Assembly: GCA_964550795.1 (NCBI GenBank)
Contig: CAZKBH010000006.1
Location: 1 to 64,000 of the forward strand
Length of the DNA stretch: 64,000 bases
Direction: 5' to 3'
Source of the DNA: M3007 sp964550795
GTDB taxonomy: Bacteria > Bacteroidota > Bacteroidia > Chitinophagales > Saprospiraceae
A model generated the notes under the pieces. The model ran no database searches. It saw only the letters and a list, made by a program, of their open reading frames with translations, and was not told the DNA's origin. A program made the translations under genes and the position numbers. Of this stretch, positions 50,514 through 59,260 are shown in pieces (within the stretch, counting starts at the first letter, position 1; each line of letters opens with the position of its first letter).

Positions 50514-51956
50514 CTATTGAAGCTTTCTGTTTGAACGCCAATTGGCCTGTTCCTGCAAAAATAACTTGGCAAACATGAGGCCCACCACTTTTCCGCCATC
50601 GTGCGTGAGGTGGGTATAGTCGGTGTTGGCCAATCGGGGCCGTTGATGTGCAAACTTGAACATCGTATTAGGTCCGCCCATACCCCAAAACAGATCGTAA
50701 AATAAAAATCCGTGTTTCCGGGCCAGGCTTCGTTGCATTTTTACAATCTCGGAAACTCCGCGCATCGTCAGGATTTCAGTGCCCACTTTCCCGCCGCGGT
50801 CGCCGACACTCACAATCAGGATGGGTTTGCCGGGAAAACAAAGTCTGAGGTGTTTAAAAGTCCGCTCCAGTTCGGCTTCGTACCATCTTATATTGTTCAA
50901 GGAATTGGTCACCGCGTTCAAACCGACTTGCAACACAATCAAATCATACTGCTGGATGGCATCGAATTGGCGGATAAAATCGGGAGAAATCAGTTTGAGT
51001 GGGCCACCGCTGTTGCCGCGCACCGAAAAATTGTCAAGGTACACGCCCGGGCCACTTTCCAGGGTAGCGCCGTATGCCAACAATCCCTGCGGTTCAGGGA
51101 ATCGTATGGCAAAAGCATCCGTTCCGGTAGGCGAACCATCCCATTTCCAGGTGCCGAGTCTGCCGGGTTTGGCGGGAAGTTTTTCTTGCTTGGGCGCTTC
51201 ATGGTTAGCCTGCCAAACAAAATTGCAATCGTTGTTGGCCGTGTAAAAAAGACGCACCTGGCTCCAGCGCTGCGTGTTTTTGAAATAACGGGTTCCTTCG
51301 TAGTGCGCTTTTGCCTCTGCTTCCGGACGGTAAGCGTACCCGTTCAGCCCAAGCGCAGGCCGGTTTTCCGACTTTTTTACGATAGAATAGGCCGTCCACC
51401 CACGAAAATTGTGCTTCAAAGTTCTTTTAAACTGCGCTACTTCGGAGGTAATGGGGACAAATCCCACCCCGGCACCGCCCCAGGCCGTTTGCAGGGAATC
51501 GCGGAGGTCGCCCACCAGAATATCCCCTTCCACGAAGGAGTCGCCGTACCAGGCGATGCGCACCGTTCGGCCTTTCTGGATGGAATCTACGGCAGCAAAA
51601 AAGCGTCTAAGTCCTTGTTGATCAAAGGAATAATCCTCGATAGTTTTGCCAAAAAATACAGAATCTTTGGGCGGAATCACCCGCATGGAATCTGCCAGAG
51701 CGGCCAATGCAGCCGAGTCAACGCCCGACATTACGAGGCTGTCTGGCATCAAAATTTGCATGGTATCCTGAATTGGAACTGCGCTTTGTTCCAGCGTATC
51801 GGCCTCTACCGTTCGGCGAATATCAGCGAAGATGTCCATTTTGCGCAGCTCAAAATTTCCCAATTTCATTCCAGCCGGCAGCAATGACAAGGCGCTGAGC
51901 AGCACTAAAACGAGGGCTGAAAAAGAGAGGACTTGTACGGTATGATTTTTTTCCAT
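50514..51956 (-). CDS. SGNH/GDSL-type hydrolase (first of a pair)
   Basis: A 480-residue protein with an N-terminal membrane segment (VLSFSALVLVLLSALSLLPA) and an SGNH fold: block I RIAWYGDSFVEGDILVGDL, block III LIVLQVGLNAVTNSL (Asn), and DYTHLTHDGGKVVGLMF with Asp-x-x-His. The GDS serine and the DxxH pair are intact. It and the next gene share overall layout (about 20% by eye), so they are likely to come from a duplication. The substrate is unknown; an extracytoplasmic esterase or acyl-transfer role is inferred. It starts upstream of a small membrane gene on the same strand. Confidence 0.85.
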   Translation of the reverse strand: MEKNHTVQVLSFSALVLVLLSALSLLPAGMKLGNFELRKMDIFADIRRTVEADTLEQSAVPIQDTMQILMPDSLVMSGVDSAALAALADSMRVIPPKDSVFFGKTIEDYSFDQQGLRRFFAAVDSIQKGRTVRIAWYGDSFVEGDILVGDLRDSLQTAWGGAGVGFVPITSEVAQFKRTLKHNFRGWTAYSIVKKSENRPALGLNGYAYRPEAEAKAHYEGTRYFKNTQRWSQVRLFYTANNDCNFVWQANHEAPKQEKLPAKPGRLGTWKWDGSPTGTDAFAIRFPEPQGLLAYGATLESGPGVYLDNFSVRGNSGGPLKLISPDFIRQFDAIQQYDLIVLQVGLNAVTNSLNNIRWYEAELERTFKHLRLCFPGKPILIVSVGDRGGKVGTEILTMRGVSEIVKMQRSLARKHGFLFYDLFWGMGGPNTMFKFAHQRPRLANTDYTHLTHDGGKVVGLMFAKLFLQEQANWRSNRKLQ

Positions 51957-52018
51957 GAAAGGGAGTGCCTCAGGAGATATGCGTTGGGGAAAGATTCGCG
52001 ACTTGGGTGTGCGACTTT

Positions 52019-52324
52019 TTAAACATTTCTGTAATACATCAAAATGGCACCAAATGCGGTAATCAAGACAATCAAAACCGAAGCCATTTTGATGGAGTAT
52101 TTCATGTGGCGCACAAACGATTCGATTTCGGCGCGGAACTGCGGGTAACGGGGCAAAATTTCCGTTTCAAGTTTTTGCCGGTTAAAAATATGCGCTGCTC
52201 CGAACTCCACTTTGTTGCGGACCAAAACTCCATATACCTTGAGTACTTTGGCTCGAAAATATAAATTTACGAACAACATAGCCACAAAAAGGCCGATTAC
52301 GATGGATAGAAGTAGGTTATACAT
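52019..52324 (-). CDS. Small membrane protein, possibly leaderless
   Basis: A 101-residue protein: MYNLLLSIVIGLFVAMLFVN, a central amphipathic part (RAKVLKVYGVLVRNKVEFGA) and a second hydrophobic segment near the end (ASVLIVLITAFGAILMYY). Hairpin topology is likely. The start at 52324 is only four bases from a TACCTTTG promoter element (52329-52336), so the mRNA may have no leader. No family was recognised. Confidence 0.6.
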   Translation of the reverse strand: MYNLLLSIVIGLFVAMLFVNLYFRAKVLKVYGVLVRNKVEFGAAHIFNRQKLETEILPRYPQFRAEIESFVRHMKYSIKMASVLIVLITAFGAILMYYRNV

Positions 52325-52328
52325 GGCG

Positions 52329-52336
52329 CAAAGGTA
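52329..52336 (-). promoter_or_regulatory. -7 element TACCTTTG four bases before the start codon
   Basis: On the minus strand TACCTTTG, CGCC, then ATG at 52324. The expected transcription start would fall at or next to the A of the start codon. Confidence 0.6.
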
Positions 52337-52415
52337 AAGCGAGGAGCGCAGCCACTTTAACTTTACCCAACTTTTACACGTCAATTCTGTTTGAGTGCCG
52401 AAATTTGCGCCCATC

Positions 52416-54224
52416 ATGCAGAAAGAATCCGAAAATACCCGCCCCAAACTTACCCGAGAAAGTCTCAGAGAAGCCCTCAAAATTTTCGTTTACATCCGCC
52501 CGTATCGGGTTCAGTTCATTTTTGGACTGATCCTGCTTTTTCTGGGAAGCAGCGTTTTTTTGGTGTTTCCGGCCATGATTGGCAGGTCCCTGGATGTAGC
52601 GCAGGGCAATATCCCGCAAGATTTGGACCTGTTTGAAATCGGAGGCTGGCTGGTGGCCATCTTGATATTTCAGGGCATCGTTTCTTATTTGCGGGTCATG
52701 ATGTTTGCGCACGTCAGCGAGCGCGGTACCGCCGATATTCGGGTAGCCCTTTACCGACACCTCATTTCGCTCCCCATTGTTTTTTTTGAAAAAAGCCGCG
52801 TCGGCGAACTGGTCAGCCGGCTCACCAACGACGTGGAGAAATTATACAACACCTTTTATTTTGTGCTGGCGGAATTTCTGCGCCAGATCATCATTCTGGT
52901 AGGTGGCATTGCGGTGCTCTGGTGGATGTCGCACCGATTGGCTTTTGTAATGCTGGCCACTTTTCCCATCATTGTCATCGGGGCCATGATTTTTGGCCGC
53001 TGGGTGCGCAAATTGTCCAAACTCCGCCAGGATAAACTGGGCGAAACCAATACCATTCTGGACGAAACGCTGCAAAGTATCCACGCGGTGAAGGCGTTTA
53101 CCAACGAACTTTTTGAAAGTAAACGTTATGGTCGCTCCAACGGGGAGGTCGTAAACGTTTCCATGCGCTACGCAAAGGGCCGGGCAATTTTCGCGGTTTT
53201 CATCATCACGATGCTGTTTGGAGCCTTGTTTTTTGTGATTTTGTATGGAATGCACATGGTGCAAATGGATGCTGCGCTGCCAGTAGGAACCCCGGATAAA
53301 TTCACCGGCGGCGATCTTATCGCCTTCATCACGTACACTGCGGTGATTGGGGGCAGCATCGCGAGTTTGGGTAATTTTTACACCGAATTGGTGGGCGCTG
53401 TTGGGGCAACGGAGCGGATTCGGGAAATTTTAAAAACCTCGAACGAAGCGCAAGAGCGTACCAGAGGCGGTGTGCAGGCTGGCCGCATGCGCGGTAATAT
53501 TTCCTTCCAGCAAATTCAGTTTTCCTATCCAACCCGCGCCGATGTTGAAGTGCTCAAAGGCGTTAGTCTGGATATTCCTGCGGGAAAAAAAGTGGCGATT
53601 GTGGGACAAAGCGGCGCAGGTAAATCCACCATCATGCAGTTGTTGTTGCAATTCCATTTTCCTACTTCCGGGAAAATTCAAATGGATGGCCGGGATATTT
53701 ACGATTACGAATTAGAATCATACCGTCAGAACTTTGCCATTGTTCCTCAGGAAGTTATCTTATTTGGCGGCACGATTCGGGAGAATATCCTGTACGGAAA
53801 ACCGGAAGCCAGCGATGCTGAAATCGAAGCTGCGGCGCGTCAGGCCAATGCCTGGGATTTTATCTCGATGTTTCCGGAGAAACTGGACACCGTGGTAGGG
53901 GAGCGCGGCATCAAACTTTCCGGCGGTCAACGCCAACGGATTGCAATTGCCCGGGCTATCCTGCGGGATCCGAGCATTCTTTTGCTGGACGAAGCCACTT
54001 CTTCGCTGGATGCCGAGTCCGAAAAAGTAGTGCAGGAAGCCCTCAACCGGCTCATGATTGGCCGAACCAGTATTATCATCGCACACCGTTTGGCTACGAT
54101 TCGGGAAGTGGATTGCATTTATGTGCTGGAAAATGGGCATATTGTGGAGCAGGGCACGCACGAGGAACTTTCCGCCAAAACGGACGGCGTTTATTCTAGT
54201 TTGGCAAAGCTTCAATTTGAGTAG
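52416..54224 (+). CDS. ABC transporter, fused membrane and ATPase domains (MsbA-like)
   Basis: A 602-residue exporter half-transporter. Six membrane helices (about 30-335) are followed by an ATPase domain: Walker A VAIVGQSGAGKSTIMQLLLQ, Q-loop FAIVPQEVILFGGTIRENIL, signature IKLSGGQRQRIAIARAILRD, Walker B SILLLDEATSSLDAESEKVV. It works as a homodimer. The layout fits MsbA-like lipid or drug exporters; substrate unknown. There is no C39 peptidase domain, so it does not obviously process double-glycine leaders. The start at 52416 is ATG; a GTG 7 codons upstream is possible. Confidence 0.92.
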   Translation: MQKESENTRPKLTRESLREALKIFVYIRPYRVQFIFGLILLFLGSSVFLVFPAMIGRSLDVAQGNIPQDLDLFEIGGWLVAILIFQGIVSYLRVMMFAHVSERGTADIRVALYRHLISLPIVFFEKSRVGELVSRLTNDVEKLYNTFYFVLAEFLRQIIILVGGIAVLWWMSHRLAFVMLATFPIIVIGAMIFGRWVRKLSKLRQDKLGETNTILDETLQSIHAVKAFTNELFESKRYGRSNGEVVNVSMRYAKGRAIFAVFIITMLFGALFFVILYGMHMVQMDAALPVGTPDKFTGGDLIAFITYTAVIGGSIASLGNFYTELVGAVGATERIREILKTSNEAQERTRGGVQAGRMRGNISFQQIQFSYPTRADVEVLKGVSLDIPAGKKVAIVGQSGAGKSTIMQLLLQFHFPTSGKIQMDGRDIYDYELESYRQNFAIVPQEVILFGGTIRENILYGKPEASDAEIEAAARQANAWDFISMFPEKLDTVVGERGIKLSGGQRQRIAIARAILRDPSILLLDEATSSLDAESEKVVQEALNRLMIGRTSIIIAHRLATIREVDCIYVLENGHIVEQGTHEELSAKTDGVYSSLAKLQFE

Positions 54225-54292
54225 TGTGTGGCTGTGTCAAAAGTCATTCCGAAAATTTATTGTAAAATAAAATGTGGCGTTTGAGGCGAATG

Positions 54293-54325
54293 AAACCTAT
54301 AAGGTTTTAAAAAGCTTATAGGTTT
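54293..54325. repeat. 33-bp palindrome after the ABC transporter gene
   Basis: Arms AAACCTATAAGGTTTT with one mismatch around a single base, 68 bases after the ABC gene stop; no gene lies in 54225-54433. Confidence 0.85.
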
Positions 54326-54433
54326 GCGGAAAAATCCAAATGAAATTCTGTGGAAAAGTTTCGAGCTTTACGTTTGACACTACCACACTTCCTTGAACAT
54401 AACCCTTCTACCTTAGTAAAATTCAAAAAAAGA

Positions 54434-54979
54434 ATGGCAAAAACGACCGAAAAAGCCCCCTTACAGGCCAAAAAAGTCTCCGAAAGCAAAACCGTGATGA
54501 CCGAACTCATCATGCCCAACGACACCAACCCCATGAGCCATTTGATGGGCGGCTACCTGATGCGTTGGATGGATATCGTGTGCGCAATTTGCGCTGGAAA
54601 ACACTGCGAAGCCCATGTGGTGACTGCGGCGGTGGACCATATCTCGTTTCAAAACCCGATTTTTTTGGGCGATGTCATCACCCTCGAAGCTTCTGTGACG
54701 CGGGCGTTCAATACTTCCGTTGAAATCTATGTTCAGGTGTTTGCCAACGATATCAAAGGACAAAAACCTCGTCGTTGCAACCACGCCTATTTCACTTTTG
54801 TGGCCTTGGACGACAAAAAAAAGAACCCTGCGCCAGTGCCACCGGTGCTTCCCTTGTCGAGCGAAGAACAGCAATTATATGAGGGAGCGGCGCGTCGCCG
54901 GGAACTCCGACTGATCCTTTCTGGCCGCATCAAGGCAAAAGATGCCACCTTGCTTCGACAGTATTTCACGGATATTTAG
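54434..54979 (+). CDS. Acyl-CoA thioesterase (hotdog fold)
   Basis: A 181-residue protein of the acyl-CoA hydrolase (YciA-like) hotdog family: VMTELIMPNDTNPMSHLMGG, YLMRWMDIVCAICAGKHCEA and HVVTAAVDHISFQNPIFLGD match, with the catalytic Asn/Asp pair (PNDTN and WMD). It hydrolyses acyl-CoA thioesters; chain length cannot be read. The start at 54434 removes an unlikely 28-residue extension. The upstream bases (CTACCTTAG) only loosely resemble a promoter. Confidence 0.87.
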   Translation: MAKTTEKAPLQAKKVSESKTVMTELIMPNDTNPMSHLMGGYLMRWMDIVCAICAGKHCEAHVVTAAVDHISFQNPIFLGDVITLEASVTRAFNTSVEIYVQVFANDIKGQKPRRCNHAYFTFVALDDKKKNPAPVPPVLPLSSEEQQLYEGAARRRELRLILSGRIKAKDATLLRQYFTDI

Positions 54980-55053
54980 ATAAGTAGTTTGTAGGCGCAG
55001 CTCCGGCCGTAACATTTCCTGTGTTATTGGCCGAAGAGGACGCTGCTGCTGAT

Positions 55054-55061
55054 TACCTTCG
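55054..55061 (+). promoter_or_regulatory. TACCTTCG element just before the glycosyltransferase start
   Basis: Close to TAnnTTTG with one change, four bases before the ATG at 55066; a leaderless transcript is possible. Confidence 0.4.
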
Positions 55062-55065
55062 CCCC

Positions 55066-56034
55066 ATGTCTGGTACCATTCGACCCTCTTTTTTATCCAT
55101 CGTTGGCGTGTTGCAGTCGCACCGGGAAGTGCGCGAATTGTCGGCTTGGTTGAGCGGGCTGTACATGGAATTGTCCGAAAATTTCAGCCATTACGAGTTT
55201 GTATTGGTGAACAACGGGTGTTCACTGGCGAGTATTGAAGATGTCGTTCAGCCGCTGCCGGAAGATTTACGTAAAAACATATTCCTGTTGAACCTCAGCA
55301 CCCCAGTCAACCGCGACAACGCTATTTTAGCGGGTTTAGACCGGGCAAATGGCGATTACACGGTGGTTTTTGAATTTGATTTTGCGGCAAAACCGGAACT
55401 TGTTACACAACTTTGGGACAGTACCCAAACCGGAAAAGACATCGTATATCTCCGGGCCAAACAGCGCAATTTGCCCCTGTCGCAACGTTTGTTGTACCAG
55501 TTTTTTTACTTCATTTTGCGTCGGTACTCGCAATTGCGCATTGATCCGTGGGCGCATCACACCCGTATCATCAGCCGTCGCGCGCTCAATTCCCTGCTCC
55601 GTTTGCGCGAAAACAGCCGCTATTTGAAAGCCAACTACGCTTTGGTGGGCTATTCGACGGGCAGTATCTCCGTTGCGGAACCCATGCACCCGGATCCGGT
55701 GGCGAGTTTTGGAGAACAGGTGCGCACCGCCATGGTGGCCCTCAGTTCGTTCACGACTTTTTTGCGAAGCCTGCTGTTGTGGATATTTTTGTTTTCGGTG
55801 CTGGTAGCTGCGGTCGCCATTTTTAACGCTGTGAAGGTCAAACTCACCAATGTGGATATTTTTGGAGAACAGGTTGAAAGCCTCTCCGGTTGGGCGTTTT
55901 TGGTGGTCTTGATCTCCTTGTTTTTTGCCCTCACTTGCCTGATTCTGTATGTGATGTCCATCTATTTGTCCAATATTTACAGTGAAATCAAAAATCGCCC
56001 GCTCTACATCATCGAATCGGTGCGCAGATTCTGA
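55066..56034 (+). CDS. Glycosyltransferase family 2 protein
   Basis: A 322-residue protein. The N-terminal GT-A domain has SFLSIVGVLQSHREVRELSA, YEFVLVNNGCSLASIEDVVQ and NRDNAILAGLDRANGDYTVV, with FEFDF in place of the D-x-D motif. Two or three membrane helices follow (about 215-310), as in dolichyl-phosphate-mannose-like or polyisoprenyl transferases. It probably loads a lipid carrier. The DxD loss in the metal site (EFDFAAKPE) is a caveat on activity. Start MSGTIRPSF at 55066 is chosen as the first credible residue. Confidence 0.8.
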   Translation: MSGTIRPSFLSIVGVLQSHREVRELSAWLSGLYMELSENFSHYEFVLVNNGCSLASIEDVVQPLPEDLRKNIFLLNLSTPVNRDNAILAGLDRANGDYTVVFEFDFAAKPELVTQLWDSTQTGKDIVYLRAKQRNLPLSQRLLYQFFYFILRRYSQLRIDPWAHHTRIISRRALNSLLRLRENSRYLKANYALVGYSTGSISVAEPMHPDPVASFGEQVRTAMVALSSFTTFLRSLLLWIFLFSVLVAAVAIFNAVKVKLTNVDIFGEQVESLSGWAFLVVLISLFFALTCLILYVMSIYLSNIYSEIKNRPLYIIESVRRF

Positions 56035-56063
56035 ACCGGACAAGCTCGAAAAGTCAAAGTCAA

Positions 56064-57968
56064 ATGTTTTCCCCACGCGAAATTCTTCAAAAATACTGGG
56101 GGTATGATGCGTTCCGGCCCATGCAGGAAGACATCATACTTTCGGTGCTGGACGGGCGAGATACCCTGGCTTTGTTGCCTACCGGCGGCGGGAAATCAAT
56201 TTGTTTCCAAGTGCCAGCCCTGTGCCGCGAAGGGATTTGTTTGGTGATTTCGCCCCTCATTGCCTTGATGAAAGATCAGGTGCATAACCTGGATCGCCGG
56301 GGGATTTCGGCTGCGGCCATTTATTCGGGCATGAGCCATCGGCAAATTGACATGGTGTTTGAAAACGCCTGCAATGGGCAATACAAATTCCTCTATGTCA
56401 GTCCTGAACGTTTGCAAACCCCCATGGCGCGCGAACGGATTAAACGGATGAATGTCAATCTGTTAGCAATAGATGAAGCCCACTGCATCAGTCAATGGGG
56501 CTATGATTTTCGCCCGCCTTACCTGAAAATTGCTGACTTACGTGTCTTGATTCCGAAGGTGCCCGTGTTGGCACTTACGGCGACTGCAACCGCAGCGGTT
56601 CTGGAAGATATTCAGGAAAAATTGGCCTTTAAGGCAAAAAATGTCTTTCGCCAAAGTTTTGTGCGGAGCAACTTGTCTTACTCGGTGTTGTACGAGGATC
56701 GGAAGCGGGATAAACTGCTTGATATCCTGCGGCGCGTGCCGGGAACAGGCATTGTGTACGCCAGGAGTCGTGGTGAAACCAAGGAAATTGCCCATTTTTT
56801 GAGGCAAAACGGCATTCAAGCAGACTTTTACCACGCCGGTTTGCCCGGCGAAGAACGGAGTGCCAAGCAGGAAGCCTGGGTGGATGGTAAAACCCGGATC
56901 ATCGTGAGTACCAATGCTTTCGGGATGGGGATTGACAAGCCGGATGTGCGGATTGTGGTGCACCTGAGTTTGCCGGATACGCTGGAGGGATACTTTCAGG
57001 AGGCAGGGCGCGGCGGCCGAGACGGACTAAAATCATACGCCACCCTCTTGTATGCTCCCGGCGACGGTGCTGCTTTGCGCTTTCATTTGCAGGCCGCTTT
57101 TCCGGCGCTGGAATTGGTGCGCAGGGTGTATCAGGCGCTCGGAAGTCATACGCAAATTGCCATTGGAGCGGGCGAAGGCGAGAGTTTTGATTTTGATCTG
57201 TCCAATTTTTGCCACCTATTTAAATTCGATCAGGCGCCCACCCATTCCGCGCTGCGTTTGCTGGAACTGGAGGGCTGGATATTTATGAGCGATGCCTCTG
57301 CTTCCCCCGCCCGGGCGCATGTGACGGCTACAAGGGAAGTAATGTATGATTATCAGTTGCGCAACAAACAGGCTGATACCGTGCTGAAAACGCTGCTAAG
57401 GGCGTATCCCGGCATGCAATCCGATTTTGTGGACATCAGCGAAATGGTGATTGCGAAATACGCCAAATTCCCCGCCGAAGTAGTACAAAAAGTTTTACAA
57501 ACCGCTCATAATGAAGGGATTCTGTTGTACGAGCCGCGCAAGGAAAAACCACAACTGACCTTTACCCGCGCACGGGTGGCTGCTGAAAATCTCACGATTG
57601 ACCTTGAAAAATTCAAACTGCGCAAACAACGCGCAGAAGAACGGCTCGATCGCGCCATCCGTTTTGCCGAAACCCGCCAATGCCGAAGTCAGCAACTTTT
57701 GGTCTATTTTGATGAACCCGACAGCCAAACCTGTGGCATCTGCGATGTCTGTACCGGGCGGCACAAGGTGGAACTGACTACCTCTGCTTTTGATAAGTAC
57801 GAGAAAAAAATCAGGGAAGTGTTGCGCGACGAGGCCTTGCCCCTGGAAGAAATTTTAGCGGCATTTTCTCCAAAACGTCAGGCCGAAGTAGCCAATGCGC
57901 TGAGTTATTTATTGGACGAGGGGAAATTGACGCTCGACGAAGCGGGAAAAATAGCACTGGATCGCTGA
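56064..57968 (+). CDS. recQ: ATP-dependent DNA helicase RecQ
   Basis: A 634-residue superfamily 2 helicase: RPMQEDIILSVLDGRDTLAL, Walker A LLPTGGGKSICFQVPALC, DEAH box LLAIDEAHCISQWGYDFRPP, motif III VLALTATATAAVLEDIQEKL, and motif VI QEAGRGGRDGLKS. The zinc site is C-x16 or so-C-x2-C (CRSQQ...QTCGICDVC). The C-terminus has a winged-helix region and a short tail but no clear HRDC. It repairs stalled forks and recombination intermediates. Confidence 0.93.
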   Translation: MFSPREILQKYWGYDAFRPMQEDIILSVLDGRDTLALLPTGGGKSICFQVPALCREGICLVISPLIALMKDQVHNLDRRGISAAAIYSGMSHRQIDMVFENACNGQYKFLYVSPERLQTPMARERIKRMNVNLLAIDEAHCISQWGYDFRPPYLKIADLRVLIPKVPVLALTATATAAVLEDIQEKLAFKAKNVFRQSFVRSNLSYSVLYEDRKRDKLLDILRRVPGTGIVYARSRGETKEIAHFLRQNGIQADFYHAGLPGEERSAKQEAWVDGKTRIIVSTNAFGMGIDKPDVRIVVHLSLPDTLEGYFQEAGRGGRDGLKSYATLLYAPGDGAALRFHLQAAFPALELVRRVYQALGSHTQIAIGAGEGESFDFDLSNFCHLFKFDQAPTHSALRLLELEGWIFMSDASASPARAHVTATREVMYDYQLRNKQADTVLKTLLRAYPGMQSDFVDISEMVIAKYAKFPAEVVQKVLQTAHNEGILLYEPRKEKPQLTFTRARVAAENLTIDLEKFKLRKQRAEERLDRAIRFAETRQCRSQQLLVYFDEPDSQTCGICDVCTGRHKVELTTSAFDKYEKKIREVLRDEALPLEEILAAFSPKRQAEVANALSYLLDEGKLTLDEAGKIALDR

Positions 57969-57970
57969 GC

Positions 57971-58498
57971 TTAATTTTGTCCGTCTAATATGTGTTCCAA
58001 AGCTGCCAAAAACGCAGCATTGGAGGTTTTTTGCGCCAAAATATGCTTTGATTGCAGGTAAAACGGCTTTCGAGCCTCCAGTTTTTGCTCGATAAAATTA
58101 GTCAGATCCTCGTTTTTTACCGCCGATAACAGCGGACGAATTACTTTGTCCTGCGCCAATCGTTCTGCCAGTAGGGTAGGGGCGGTTTCCAAAAAAATGG
58201 TGGTGCCCTGGTCGTTCATCCATTCCATGTTGTCAAAAAAACACGGTGTTCCGCCGCCTGTGGCAAGGATTCCAGCAGGTAAATAGAGGGTGGAGTGCAA
58301 TGCTTCCCGCTCCAAAACACGGAATCCGGATTCGCCCAATGCTGAAAAAATGGTAGCGATGCTTTTACCGGTGTTGGAAACAATCAGCTCGTCTAAATCG
58401 TAAAACGGTATGTTTCTTTTTTGGGCTAAAATCCGTCCCCAGTAGCTTTTTCCGCTACCCATGAATCCAAGCAGGAAAATATGTTGGGAGGTTTGCAT
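57971..58498 (-). CDS. aroK: Shikimate kinase
   Basis: A 175-residue kinase with P-loop HIFLLGFMGSGKSYWGRILA, shikimate-binding FYDLDELIVSNTGKSIATIF, RVLEREALHSTLYLPAGILA, TGGGTPC and the lid region LAQDKVIRPLLSAVKN. It phosphorylates shikimate in aromatic amino acid synthesis. The start MQTSQHIFLLGF at 58498 follows a TACCTTTG promoter. It is convergent with recQ, with a 2-base gap, and divergent from the DUF1573 gene. Confidence 0.95.
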   Translation of the reverse strand: MQTSQHIFLLGFMGSGKSYWGRILAQKRNIPFYDLDELIVSNTGKSIATIFSALGESGFRVLEREALHSTLYLPAGILATGGGTPCFFDNMEWMNDQGTTIFLETAPTLLAERLAQDKVIRPLLSAVKNEDLTNFIEQKLEARKPFYLQSKHILAQKTSNAAFLAALEHILDGQN

Positions 58499-58525
58499 AT
58501 CGTTTTGTCGCCGGGACGTTTTGTG

Positions 58526-58533
58526 CAAAGGTA
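58526..58533 (-). promoter_or_regulatory. -7 element TACCTTTG of aroK
   Basis: Lies 28 bases before the aroK start; a TTG box (plus-strand CAA at 58554-58556) is 20 bases upstream. Confidence 0.7.
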
Positions 58534-58540
58534 GCTATGT

Positions 58541-58548
58541 TATCTTTG
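58541..58548 (+). promoter_or_regulatory. -7 element TATCTTTG of the DUF1573 gene
   Basis: Matches TAnnTTTG, 32 bases before the ATG at 58580; it overlaps the divergent aroK promoter. A TTTG (58520-58523) is 17 bases upstream, slightly short. Confidence 0.65.
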
Positions 58549-58579
58549 CGACTCAACACACAAAAACATCCATTTATTT

Positions 58580-59056
58580 ATGAAAAACACGTTATTATTC
58601 TTCGTTTTGATTGCTTTGGCCTGGACATCTTGTAAAAATGATTCCGGTGGCGTTCAGGAAATTCGGAGCGGTGGCCCGAACAGCGAACTGGTGCGCAATC
58701 CGGCTACAGCAAATATGCCCACCGATACAAATATGCTTGCCCGAATAAAATTTGACGAGCCTGAGTTTGATTTTGGAACGGTAAATGAAGGACATATAGT
58801 GGAACACACCTTCAAATTTACCAATACCGGGAAAGTGCCCTTGACCATTTTGAATTGCCGTTCCTCTTGTGGCTGCACAGTGCCAGAATGGCCGGAAAAT
58901 CCAATTCCACCGGGCGGAACGGGTGAAATCAAAGCGAAATTCAACACCGATGGTAAAATTCGGGAACAGAAAAAATCGATCACGGTGAGCGCTAATACCT
59001 ATCCGAACGACAATAAAGTGTTGCTCAAAGGGCTGGTGTTGCCGGTAAAGGGGTAG
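58580..59056 (+). CDS. DUF1573 lipoprotein
   Basis: A 158-residue lipoprotein with lipobox LAWTSCKN (Cys18). The mature part has the DUF1573 pattern: KFDEPEFDFGTVNEGHIVEH, TFKFTNTGKVPLTILNCRSS, CGCTVPEWPENPIPPGGTGE and IKAKFNTDGKIREQKKSITV. DUF1573 is an immunoglobulin-like beta domain common in Bacteroidota, with a conserved cysteine pair (SSCGCT). Its function is unknown. It has its own promoter and a hairpin terminator beyond the stop. Confidence 0.92.
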   Translation: MKNTLLFFVLIALAWTSCKNDSGGVQEIRSGGPNSELVRNPATANMPTDTNMLARIKFDEPEFDFGTVNEGHIVEHTFKFTNTGKVPLTILNCRSSCGCTVPEWPENPIPPGGTGEIKAKFNTDGKIREQKKSITVSANTYPNDNKVLLKGLVLPVKG

Positions 59057-59071
59057 TTTGCAGAAATTGAA

Positions 59072-59101
59072 AACGGGACTGATCTTTCGACCAGTCCCGT
59101 T
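59072..59101 (-). terminator. Terminator of tRNA-His (possibly bidirectional)
   Basis: A perfect 10-base stem AACGGGACTG/CAGTCCCGTT, 4 bases beyond the tRNA 3' end on the minus strand, followed there by TTTTC. It also lies 16 bases after the DUF1573 stop. Confidence 0.75.
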
Positions 59102-59104
59102 GAG

Positions 59105-59179
59105 GGAGGATGAGGGGTCTCGAACCCCCGACCTTCGGAACCACAAACCGACGCTCTAACCAACTGAGCTACAACCTCC
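59105..59179 (-). tRNA. trnH: tRNA-His (anticodon GTG)
   Basis: On the minus strand GGAGGTTGTAGCTCAGTTGG starts a full cloverleaf with the extra G at -1 that marks histidine tRNA, U8-A9, D-stem GCTC/GAGC, anticodon loop TTGTGGT (anticodon GTG) and T-arm GGGGGTTCGAGACCCCT. CCA is not encoded. The acceptor stem has an apparent U5-U68 mismatch and the anticodon stem a T31-T39 mismatch; these may be sequence quirks. A clear promoter lies upstream. Confidence 0.93.
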
Positions 59180-59198
59180 ATTTTCGCTTAAGCGGGTG

Positions 59199-59231
59199 CA
59201 AAGATAGCAGCCCATTTTTAAATTTCACAAA
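59199..59231 (-). promoter_or_regulatory. Promoter of tRNA-His
   Basis: TATCTTTG (59199-59206) with TTTG (59228-59231) 21 bases upstream; it matches both parts of the Bacteroidota consensus perfectly and lies 19 bases before the tRNA 5' end. Confidence 0.85.
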
Positions 59232-59260
59232 TACCCAACGGGGTAAAATTGTAAAAAGTT

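Noticed and set aside
50712..51887. 391-codon plus-strand frame over the first SGNH gene
   Set aside because: Antisense shadow; the minus-strand frame has the complete catalytic blocks.
52416..54224. ABC transporter as exporter of the double-glycine peptide
   Set aside because: It lacks the N-terminal C39 peptidase domain and lies 36 kb away; it looks like a normal MsbA-type transporter.
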